From: Sphingomonas bacterium
GTDB lineage: Bacteria; Pseudomonadota; Alphaproteobacteria; Sphingomonadales; Sphingomonadaceae
DNA: 6,061 bases
Direction of reading: 5' to 3'
NCBI GenBank assembly: GCA_026785965.1
Contig: JAJAYY010000028.1
Location: 1-6,061, forward strand
Under the pieces are notes generated by a model. The model saw only the letters and a list, made by a program, of their open reading frames with translations, made no database searches and was not told the origin of the DNA. Made by a program: the position numbers and the translations under genes. Below are positions 1-6,061 of this stretch, piece after piece. Position 1 is the stretch's first letter. Each line of letters starts with the position of its first letter.

Positions 1-543
1 CCCCTGGTGGATGCGGCGTTGGCTGGAGGCACCGTTACGGAAGCATCACGGCGCATTATTCCCTTAGCCAGTTTGGCAGGGGGGCATCCGCACTGATCAT
101 CGTTGCGTTCGGGGCGTTCGTGTCTCCGGAAATTGGCCGCGCATCGTCCTTGGGTGCTCGGTTGAGTGCATTCGAGATTCCGCTCCTGACAAAGCTGCTA
201 TATGGCGGAATAACGGAGGAACTCCTTACTCGCTGGGGCTTGGTGTCGCTGTTCGCATGGCTCGGGTGGCGCCTTAGCGGGCGGCCCGAGTGCCCTAAGA
301 ACAGCATTTTCTGGATTGCCATAGCCGGTTCGGCGCTGCTGTTCGCACTGGGTCATTTGGCGCTGCTGATGTTGATTACGCCCAACCCTCAATCCTGGCT
401 GGTCGCGGCCGTGCTGCTCGGCAACGCGATACCCGGAATCCTCTTCGGGTGGCTGTTCTGGAGGAAGGGCAAAAGAGGCTGCCATCCTGGCGCACATCCT
501 GGCGCAAATGCTGGCGCACCTGATTTCTTCGGTCCTCGTCTGA
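1..543 (+). pseudogene. CPBP family intramembrane metalloprotease, 3' part, two compensating frameshifts
   Basis: The encoded protein resembles the CPBP (CAAX protease and bacteriocin-processing, Abi) family of polytopic membrane proteases. Reading starts in frame 1 (PLVDAALAGGTVTEASRRII...), moves to frame 3 at the six-G run 79-84, and returns to frame 1 at the four-A run 471-474, ending at TGA 541-543. The middle segment carries CPBP motif 1 as EELLTR (216-233) and motif 2 as FALGH (342-356). The likely third motif histidine, in an ILAH/ILAQ/MLAH stretch (484-519), is readable only after the second shift. Without the shifts the products are a peptide stopping at 94-96 and one lacking motif 3. 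One G missing from the first run and one A extra in the second would restore a single reading frame. Both sites are homopolymers, so sequencing error competes with real decay. The gene begins left of the window. Family call is firm; substrate is unknown. Confidence 0.72.
484..519 (+). repeat. Three tandem 12-bp repeats in the CPBP gene 3' end
   Basis: Three adjacent 12-base units read ATCCTGGCGCAC, ATCCTGGCGCAA and ATGCTGGCGCAC, differing by one base each from the first. In the restored CPBP frame they encode ILAH, ILAQ and MLAH, a hydrophobic helix with histidines every eight residues. In the uncorrected frame they give HPGA-like repeats, which do not look like protein of this family. Confidence 0.85.
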
Positions 544-567
544 TCTGATAATCGTCCGCTTTTTACC

Positions 568-657
568 CATAGCTTCGACTTCGTCGACGGTTAGCCTGGG
601 ATAAGTAGCGATCTCGTCGCCGGTGGCAGGATTGAAAACAAGGGAGGGAATCGCCAA
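568..657 (-). pseudogene. Possible remnant of the 5' end of an aldehyde dehydrogenase gene
   Basis: On the minus strand a stretch of about 25 codons reads FNPATGDEIATYPRLTVDEV, resembling the N-terminus of succinate-semialdehyde dehydrogenase-type enzymes, where an early NPATGE-I-Y pattern is followed by an acidic helix. A TTG codon at 657-655 could have been the start. Similarity stops at about 568: the following codons (GKKRTIIRSD) do not continue as an aldehyde dehydrogenase, and no Rossmann fold or catalytic Cys/Glu region follows. If real, this is a short leftover of a deletion or rearrangement between the CPBP and DUF427 genes. The match is short and made from memory of the family, so it could be chance. 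Confidence 0.3.
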
Positions 658-702
658 GCAACGTTTCGCCGCTTCCCCGCGTTCCCACATGGCACGGCAA
701 TC

Positions 703-708
703 GAAAGG
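703..708 (+). promoter_or_regulatory. Ribosome binding site of the DUF427 gene
   Basis: GAAAGG lies six bases before the ATG at 715, good Shine-Dalgarno spacing. It supports the ATG at 715 as the start. No convincing sigma-70 promoter was seen in 544-702. Confidence 0.55.
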
Positions 709-714
709 CAAATC

Positions 715-996
715 ATGGTTGAAGCACGCTGGAACGGACGAACGATTGCAAAGAGCGACGACACCGTGGTGGTCGAGGGCAATCATTATTTCCCCGCCGA
801 CTCAGTCGACGCGACCCTTCTAAAACCAAGCGCGACGACAAGCGGTTGTCCGTGGAAGGGGACCGCAAATTATCATTCGCTCGTCGTAGACGGGAAAGAG
901 AACCGCGACGCGGCTTGGTACTATCCAGCCCCGAAGTCGGCCGCCGCCGAAATCTGCGGTCGCATCGCGTTCTGGAAGGGCGTGGAAGTGCAGTAA
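715..996 (+). CDS. DUF427 family small protein (PF04248)
   Basis: A complete 93-residue protein of the DUF427 family (PF04248, also listed in Pfam as NTP_transf_9), a small soluble beta-rich fold of unknown biochemical role. The family's conserved blocks appear in order: a WNG near residue 6, DDTVVVEGNHYFP at about 15-27, TTSGCPWKG at about 41-49, DAAWYYP at about 65-71, and GRIAFWKGVEV at about 82-92. The length is normal for single-domain members and there is no signal peptide or membrane segment, so it should be cytoplasmic. It appears monocistronic: the gene before it is broken and 170 bases away, and purB begins 376 bases later behind a likely terminator. The family name implies nucleotidyl transfer, but nothing here proves a substrate. 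Family assignment is secure; function is not known. Confidence 0.9.
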   Translation: MVEARWNGRTIAKSDDTVVVEGNHYFPADSVDATLLKPSATTSGCPWKGTANYHSLVVDGKENRDAAWYYPAPKSAAAEICGRIAFWKGVEVQ

Positions 997-1102
997 GCCT
1001 GCGTCGAGATTCTGCCCCGCAACCCTGCGGCCTCCCTAGTCGACGACTACCCCTACCCGGTAACGGAAAAACGCGTGTGTTCCGGCGGGGGGTCATGGTT
1101 CG

Positions 1103-1136
1103 GGGCGTCCACTTTCCACCCTTAACGGACACGCCC
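1103..1136. repeat. Imperfect palindrome, possible dispersed intergenic repeat
   Basis: GGGCGTCC (1103-1110) can pair with GGACACGCCC (1127-1136), giving eight pairs with a two-base CA bulge around a 16-base pyrimidine-rich loop. The core (GTCC, CTTTCCACCC, GGACA) resembles short elements I associate with sphingomonad intergenic regions. Only one copy is in this window, so the repeat status is an inference. Confidence 0.3.
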
Positions 1137-1180
1137 GATCGTTCGATTTCGCTGTCCTACAGGCCACGGTTCTGCGCATG

Positions 1181-1215
1181 AAGGCGGCTATGGCCGGGAT
1201 GCGATCCGCCTTTTT
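1181..1215 (+). terminator. Likely rho-independent terminator upstream of purB
   Basis: AAGGCGG (1181-1187) and CCGCCTT (1206-1212) form a perfect seven-pair stem with an 18-base loop, followed by three more T residues, making a run of five T in all. The T tract is on the plus strand only, so it would stop transcripts coming from the DUF427 gene, whose stop is 185 bases upstream. The large loop and short T tract make it a weak example; a competing GGAT/ATCC hairpin sits at 1197-1207. Confidence 0.45.
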
Positions 1216-1251
1216 CTACCCAGACCCACCTTCTCGACCCGTCCACAGCCC

Positions 1252-1289
1252 GAAGGTCGCACCTGTGTAGTGCGACTTTTGCGACCTTC
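1252..1289 (+). promoter_or_regulatory. Two overlapping, mutually exclusive hairpins in the purB leader
   Basis: Hairpin A: GTCGCAC (1256-1262) pairs perfectly with GTGCGAC (1270-1276) over a seven-base loop and is followed by TTTT (1277-1280), a terminator-like layout. Hairpin B: GAAGGTCGCA (1252-1261) pairs perfectly with TGCGACCTTC (1280-1289), ten pairs around an 18-base loop. Both use 1256-1261, so only one can form at once. The set lies 84 bases before the purB ATG. It could be an attenuator-like leader, a protein-binding palindrome, or a transcript end. The inverted repeats are plain in the sequence; the regulatory role is inferred. Confidence 0.45.
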
Positions 1290-1372
1290 CGCGTGTCGGA
1301 ACACCGCCACGTTTGCCCACCCGCCGCGCGCTTGCTACGTGCCCATCGACTCTCCGATTGTTGAAAGCGACC

Positions 1373-2698
1373 ATGGTCCCCCGCTATTCCCGCCCCGCCA
1401 TGACCACGATCTGGTCGTCCGAACATCGCTACCGCATCTGGTGGCAGATCGAAGTGTTCGCCGCCGAGGCGATGGGCGAGATCGGGATGATCCCCGCCGC
1501 CGACGCCAGGACGATCCGCGCCGCTTATGACGCCGACGTGCTCGGCGAGATCGACGTTCCCGCGATCGACGCGATCGAGGCGGTGACGCGGCATGACGTC
1601 ATCGCCTTCCTTACCTGGGCGGGCGAAAAGCTCGGACCCGAGCGGCGCTGGCTTCACCAGGGGATGACCAGCTCGGACGTGCTCGACACCAGCCTCGCGG
1701 TGCAATTGATGCAGTCGGCGGACCTGCTGCTGGCCGATCTCGACGCCCTGCTCGTGGTGCTCAAGCGCCGCGCTTACGAACACAAACTCACCCCGACGAT
1801 CGGGCGCAGCCACGGCATCCATGCCGAGCCGGTGACCTTTGGGCTCAAGCTCGCCCAGGCCTATGCCGAGTTCGACCGCAACCGCGCCCGCCTCGCTGCC
1901 GCGCGCGCCGACATCGCCACCTGCGCGATTTCGGGCGCGGTCGGGACCTTCGCCAATATCGACCCGGCGGTCGAAGCGCATGTCGCCAAACAATTGGGCC
2001 TCGAGATCGAGCCGACCTCAACCCAGGTCATCCCGCGAGATCGCCACGCGATGTTCTTCGCGGTGCTCGGCGTGATCGCCTCGTCGATCGAACGATTGGC
2101 GGTCGAGATTCGCCACCTTCAGCGCACCGAGGTGCTCGAAGCCGAGGAATATTTCGCGCCTGGGCAGAAGGGCAGCTCGGCGATGCCGCACAAGCGCAAC
2201 CCGGTGCTGACCGAAAATTTGACCGGGCTCGCGCGGGTCGTCCGCGCCGCGGTGATCCCGGCAATGGAGAATGTCGCCTTGTGGCACGAGCGCGACATTT
2301 CGCATTCCTCGGTCGAACGCTTCATCGGCCCCGATGCATGCATCACGCTCGATTTCGCGCTCAATCGGCTGGCCGGAGTGATCGACAAATTGCTCGTCTA
2401 TCCTGAGCGGATGCAGCGCAACATGGATCGCATGGGCGGCCTCGTCCATTCGCAGCGTGTCTTGCTGGCGCTGACGCAGGCCGGGCTGAGCCGCGAGGAC
2501 AGCTATGCGCTGGTTCAGCGAAACGCGATGCAAGTGTGGGAATCCGACGGCCGATTGTCGCTACTCGACTTGCTCAAGGCCGATCCGCAGGTCACCGACC
2601 GTCTCGCCCCTGCCGAGCTTGAGGCGTTGTTCGATCTCGGCTTTCATTTGCGCCGGGTCGACACGATCTTCGAGCGCGTGTTCGGATCCACCCACTAA
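1373..2698 (+). CDS. purB: Adenylosuccinate lyase PurB
   Basis: PurB (EC 4.3.2.2) is a cytoplasmic homotetramer of the fumarase/aspartase superfamily. It releases fumarate from SAICAR in purine synthesis and from adenylosuccinate in AMP formation. The ATG at 1373 gives 441 residues, starting MVPRYSRPAM as alphaproteobacterial PurB proteins usually do; the frame is open 60 bases further upstream, but that extension (MPTRRALATC...) does not look like PurB. Visible motifs are QGMTSSDVLDTS (96-107), GRSHGIHAEP (144-153) with the likely catalytic His147, and the superfamily signature GQKGSSAMPHKRNP (264-277), whose loop serine is the catalytic base. The C-terminal part carries the usual AL_C-type helical region. 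Only a weak purine-rich site (GAAAG, 1363-1367) precedes the start. The phytochrome-like gene follows after 84 bases on the same strand with no obvious terminator between. The identification is secure. Confidence 0.97.
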   Translation: MVPRYSRPAMTTIWSSEHRYRIWWQIEVFAAEAMGEIGMIPAADARTIRAAYDADVLGEIDVPAIDAIEAVTRHDVIAFLTWAGEKLGPERRWLHQGMTSSDVLDTSLAVQLMQSADLLLADLDALLVVLKRRAYEHKLTPTIGRSHGIHAEPVTFGLKLAQAYAEFDRNRARLAAARADIATCAISGAVGTFANIDPAVEAHVAKQLGLEIEPTSTQVIPRDRHAMFFAVLGVIASSIERLAVEIRHLQRTEVLEAEEYFAPGQKGSSAMPHKRNPVLTENLTGLARVVRAAVIPAMENVALWHERDISHSSVERFIGPDACITLDFALNRLAGVIDKLLVYPERMQRNMDRMGGLVHSQRVLLALTQAGLSREDSYALVQRNAMQVWESDGRLSLLDLLKADPQVTDRLAPAELEALFDLGFHLRRVDTIFERVFGSTH

Positions 2699-2782
2699 CC
2701 GATCCGCGCGCGAATTTGCGGCACTCGGGCGATTGTTCTATTTGATCGCGACCGTATTCCGCAAAGGGACGTTAGATAGGCG

Positions 2783-3691
2783 ATGACATTGAGCAAGCCT
2801 GTCCTTGACGCAATCCAGCCCGCGGGTTTCTTCATTTTGCTGTCGGATGATTGGTCGGTGCTCAGCGCTTCGGCCAATTTGCGCGACTTTCTGCCTTGCG
2901 ACGCGGGCGACCTGATCGGCCGACCGCTGTCGACTCTGTTCAGCGACGATGCGATTCACACCCTTCGCAATCGGCTCGCATTGTTGCGCGACCCCGACGG
3001 GATCGAGCGAGTGTTCAACTGCCCGTTGCACGACGACAGCAAGGGCTTTGACGTCGCGATTCATTGCGTCGGCGACGACATCATCCTTGAGGCGGAGCCG
3101 TCGAGCGGCAAAAATTATGGCGACATGACCGGGACGCTGCGCGCGATGGTCGGGCAGCTTGAGCAATCGACCAGTCTCGGCCAATTGCTCAACCTCGGCG
3201 CCAGGCAATTGCGCTCGCTGACCGGCGTCGACCGCGTGCTGATCGCACGACACGTCGGCGATGGCGCTGGCGCTGGCGATGAGGTGGTCGCCGAATGCGT
3301 CCGTGGCGGGCTTGAATCGCTCGTCGGGCAGCGGTTCGATTGCGACGCTTTGTCGGCTAGCGCGGGTGGTCTTTACGTCATTGCCGATGTCGAGGCGGAG
3401 ACGGTCGCGCTGCTTCCTGGACTGGACGCACCGCTCGATCTATCGCGCGCCATCCTGCGCGTTGCTCCGCCGGCCGAACTTGCATTTCTGCGCCGGTTCG
3501 AAGCGCGCGCCGCGATGGGCATTGCCCTGATCGTCGGCGGCAAGCCATGGGGCGTGGTCGCCTTCCACCATCATCTGCCACGCTCGCCGAGCTTCGAACG
3601 GCGCGCGATGGTCGAGCTGTTCGCGGCGATGTTCGCCATGCGGATCGAGATCAGCGAGCTGCGCGAGCAATCGCCGCCCGCGCGCAGCTAG
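2783..3691 (+). CDS. Phytochrome-like PAS-GAF protein without PHY or output domain
   Basis: A 302-residue soluble protein matching the front half of bacteriophytochromes. Residues about 8-105 are a PAS-2 domain: IQP-GFF--L near 11-20, SASANLRDFL at 28-37, ending ILEAEP at 101-106. Residues about 128-290 are a phytochrome GAF domain: GVDRVLIARH (148-157), EVVAE (167-171), LDLSRAILRV (218-227), a W-G-VAFHH block (256-263) and a closing helix. Several bilin-site features are missing. There is no cysteine before the PAS domain (the first is C39), the PASDIP-type motif is replaced by a shortened segment near 185-200, and the histidine usually after LRSVSP is Glu232. His262, in the conserved HH, remains. 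There is no PHY domain, kinase or other effector. It may be a bilin-free sensor or a partner of another regulator. The ATG at 2783 is chosen from PAS alignment; its Shine-Dalgarno is poor. The TAG stop overlaps the dnaJ stop. Confidence 0.82.
   Translation: MTLSKPVLDAIQPAGFFILLSDDWSVLSASANLRDFLPCDAGDLIGRPLSTLFSDDAIHTLRNRLALLRDPDGIERVFNCPLHDDSKGFDVAIHCVGDDIILEAEPSSGKNYGDMTGTLRAMVGQLEQSTSLGQLLNLGARQLRSLTGVDRVLIARHVGDGAGAGDEVVAECVRGGLESLVGQRFDCDALSASAGGLYVIADVEAETVALLPGLDAPLDLSRAILRVAPPAELAFLRRFEARAAMGIALIVGGKPWGVVAFHHHLPRSPSFERRAMVELFAAMFAMRIEISELREQSPPARS
3257..3280 (+). repeat. Four tandem hexanucleotides in the phytochrome-like GAF domain
   Basis: The units GGCGAT, GGCGCT, GGCGCT and GGCGAT run in direct tandem and encode the GDGAGAGD segment (residues 159-166). 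This sits in the GAF loop where bacteriophytochromes usually have a shorter D-E-D-x-H-G sequence before EVVAE. It looks like a small slippage-type expansion. Confidence 0.75.
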
Positions 3692-4812
3692 CCGTCGAGG
3701 ATCGCCTTCAGGCGGCTGAAAAAGCCTTTGCTCGCTGGGCATTCGTCGCCCGTCTCGGTGCTTCGAAACTGTTCGAGCAGCGCCTTTTGCTCTTTCGACA
3801 ATTTGATCGGCGTCTCGACCAGAATTCGAGTCATCAGGTCGCCGCGGCCGCGATTGTTGACCACGCTCATCCCTGCGCCGCGCTGGCGCAGCGTTTCGCC
3901 CGACTGAATGCCGGCGGGGATCTTGATCTCGATCCGCGTGCCATCGATCCCGGGAATCGCGATCGACCCGCCCAAAGCGGCGGCAGTGAAGCTGATTGGC
4001 GCTTCGGCGATCAGCGTCGATCCCTCGCGCTCGAAAATCGCGTGGCGCTTGAGATGGACAAACAGATAAAGGTCGCCCGCGCTTGCCCCTCGGACCCCCG
4101 CTTCGCCTTCGCCAGCGACGCGGATCCGGGTGCCCTCATCGACCCCGGCGGGGATGTTGACGCTAAGCTTGCGATTGCGCAGTGCACGGCCTTCGCCGTC
4201 GCACGACGCGCACGGATCGGCGATCGTCTCGCCCGACCCCATGCAGGTCGGACAACCGCGCTCGACGACGAAAAAGCCCTGTTGGGCGCGGACCTTGCCC
4301 GCGCCGTTGCAGGTCGCGCAGGTGCGCGCCGCCGAATGGCCCTTTGATCCCGATGCATTACACGCCTCGCAGCGGGCCAGCGCCTGCACCGCAATCGTCT
4401 TTTCGACCCCAGAGAAGGCTTCCTCGAGGCTCAGCTCAAGGTCGTAGCGCAGGTCAGAACCGCGCGCCGCGCTTGCGCGTTGCGCGCGCGGATCCATGAA
4501 TTCGCCAAAAATCGATGAGAAGATGTCGGAAAAACCGTCGAACCCCTGCCCGCCGCCGAAGCCGCTGCCGCCACCTCCGCCGCCATTCTGGAAGGCGGCA
4601 TGGCCGAAACGGTCGTAGGCGGCGCGTTTCTGCGGATCCTTGAGCACCTCATAGGCTTCGCTCACCGCCTTGAAATGTGCTTCCTTGTCGGTGCATCCGC
4701 CGTGACGATCGGGATGACATTCCATCGCGATCTTGCGGTACGACGCCTTGATCGCCGCCGCATCGGCGCCGCGATCGACCCCGAGCAGGGAATAAAAATC
4801 GGTTTCCACCAT
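3688..4812 (-). CDS. dnaJ: Chaperone protein DnaJ (Hsp40, class I)
   Basis: DnaJ is the co-chaperone that delivers unfolded clients to DnaK and stimulates its ATPase. At 374 residues it has the full class I layout. The J domain is residues 1-70 with the HPD motif at 33-35. A Gly/Phe-rich linker spans about 74-105. The zinc region, about 148-208, has four cysteine pairs: C148/C151, C165/C168, C187/C190 and C201/C204. The C-terminal client-binding domains run from about 212 to 340. The first zinc motif reads CEACNASG, with Ala in place of the usual first Gly; the other three fit CxxCxGxG. The ATG at 4812 gives the standard MVETDFYSLLGV start, with a GGGG-type Shine-Dalgarno about eight bases upstream. 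It follows dnaK by 54 bases in one operon, and its stop overlaps that of the convergent phytochrome-like gene. Confidence 0.97.
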   Translation of the reverse strand: MVETDFYSLLGVDRGADAAAIKASYRKIAMECHPDRHGGCTDKEAHFKAVSEAYEVLKDPQKRAAYDRFGHAAFQNGGGGGGSGFGGGQGFDGFSDIFSSIFGEFMDPRAQRASAARGSDLRYDLELSLEEAFSGVEKTIAVQALARCEACNASGSKGHSAARTCATCNGAGKVRAQQGFFVVERGCPTCMGSGETIADPCASCDGEGRALRNRKLSVNIPAGVDEGTRIRVAGEGEAGVRGASAGDLYLFVHLKRHAIFEREGSTLIAEAPISFTAAALGGSIAIPGIDGTRIEIKIPAGIQSGETLRQRGAGMSVVNNRGRGDLMTRILVETPIKLSKEQKALLEQFRSTETGDECPASKGFFSRLKAILDG

Positions 4813-4845
4813 GATGTTCGCCCCAACTCGCCATCCCGGCCGAAA

Positions 4846-4863
4846 CCATGATGGCGATCATGG
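4846..4863 (-). promoter_or_regulatory. Hairpin in the dnaK-dnaJ intergenic gap
   Basis: On the minus strand, three bases after the dnaK stop, CCATGAT-CGCC-ATCATGG forms a perfect seven-pair stem with a four-base loop, followed by TTTC. The T tract is too short for a strong terminator. It could slow transcription, protect the dnaK message end, or set the DnaK-to-DnaJ ratio. The same ATCATGG sequence also covers the dnaJ start codon (4809-4815). The role is inferred. Confidence 0.45.
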
Positions 4864-4866
4864 GTG

Positions 4867-6061
<1,195 letters not shown>

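Larger units (their letters stand above)
997..1372. other. Gene-free stretch between DUF427 gene and purB
   Basis: No open frame on either strand here looks like protein; the frames that cross it are shadows of purB or the DUF427 gene. It holds several inverted repeats: a small CCGCA/TGCGG hairpin (1017-1030), a TAGTCG/CGACTA pair (1037-1049), an imperfect palindrome (1103-1136), a terminator-like hairpin (1181-1215) and two overlapping hairpins (1252-1289). No tRNA was recognised. Any purB promoter should lie here, but no clear -35/-10 pair stands out; TTGCCC at 1314-1319 with a weak TACGTG downstream is the nearest candidate. Confidence 0.7.

Noticed and set aside
376..786. Minus-strand open frame of 136 codons across the CPBP-DUF427 gap
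   Set aside because: Overlaps both flanking genes and is not protein-like as a whole; only the short aldehyde dehydrogenase-like part was kept as a tentative remnant.
1037..1049. TAGTCG-A-CGACTA inverted repeat as an operator
   Set aside because: Short, single copy and far from any supported promoter; easily chance in this composition.
1130..1175. GTTCGATT near 1140 as a tRNA T-arm
   Set aside because: The flanking bases do not form the five-pair T stem, and no acceptor or anticodon arms can be drawn.
1157..1993. Minus-strand open frame (278 codons) opposite purB
   Set aside because: Antisense shadow of purB; low-complexity Gly/Arg/His composition and no motif.
2683..2706. CGGATC/GATCCG inverted repeat spanning the purB stop as a terminator
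   Set aside because: Only six pairs, a 12-base loop and no T tract after it; read-through into the next gene seems more likely.
2716..2744. TTGCGG, 17-base spacer, TATTTG as a promoter for the phytochrome-like gene
   Set aside because: Only about half of the consensus positions match in each box; too weak to annotate.
3547..4347. Plus-strand open frame (266 codons) opposite dnaJ
   Set aside because: Starts inside the phytochrome-like gene in another frame and continues antisense to dnaJ; Ala/Arg/Asp-rich with no family features.

Overview
The window looks like a piece of a GC-rich alphaproteobacterial chromosome, most probably from the Sphingomonadales. This rests on the style of the PurB, DnaJ and DnaK proteins and on the strong third-position G/C bias; no 16S or other marker is present, so the assignment is an inference.

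Layout. (1) 1-543, plus strand: the 3' part of a CPBP-type membrane protease gene. It is readable only if two single-base indels, both in homopolymer runs, are corrected. (2) 544-714: a short gap that may hold a decayed 5' fragment of an aldehyde dehydrogenase gene on the minus strand. (3) 715-996, plus: a complete small DUF427 protein. (4) 997-1372: a gene-free stretch with an imperfect palindrome, a likely terminator hairpin, and two overlapping, mutually exclusive perfect hairpins before purB. (5) 1373-2698, plus: purB, adenylosuccinate lyase. (6) 2783-3691, plus: a PAS-GAF protein clearly derived from the bacteriophytochrome photosensory core, but lacking the usual chromophore-site residues, the PHY domain and any output domain. 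(7) 3688-4812, minus: dnaJ. (8) 4867-6061, minus: the 3' two thirds of dnaK, running off the right edge.

How the genes relate. dnaK and dnaJ form the usual Hsp70/Hsp40 operon, read right to left, with a small hairpin in the 54-base gap between them. purB (purine biosynthesis) is followed 84 bases later by the phytochrome-like gene, which may be co-transcribed. That gene converges on dnaJ, and the two stop codons share one CTAG palindrome, so there is no room for a terminator between them. The left 1.3 kb is a patchwork of an apparently broken gene, a possible gene remnant and a small conserved protein, which suggests a less constrained region next to a housekeeping block.

No clear new multi-gene system is present. 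The items most worth following are the degenerate phytochrome-like protein, the switch-like hairpins before purB, the dnaK-dnaJ hairpin whose arm also matches the dnaJ start codon, and the doubly frameshifted CPBP gene.
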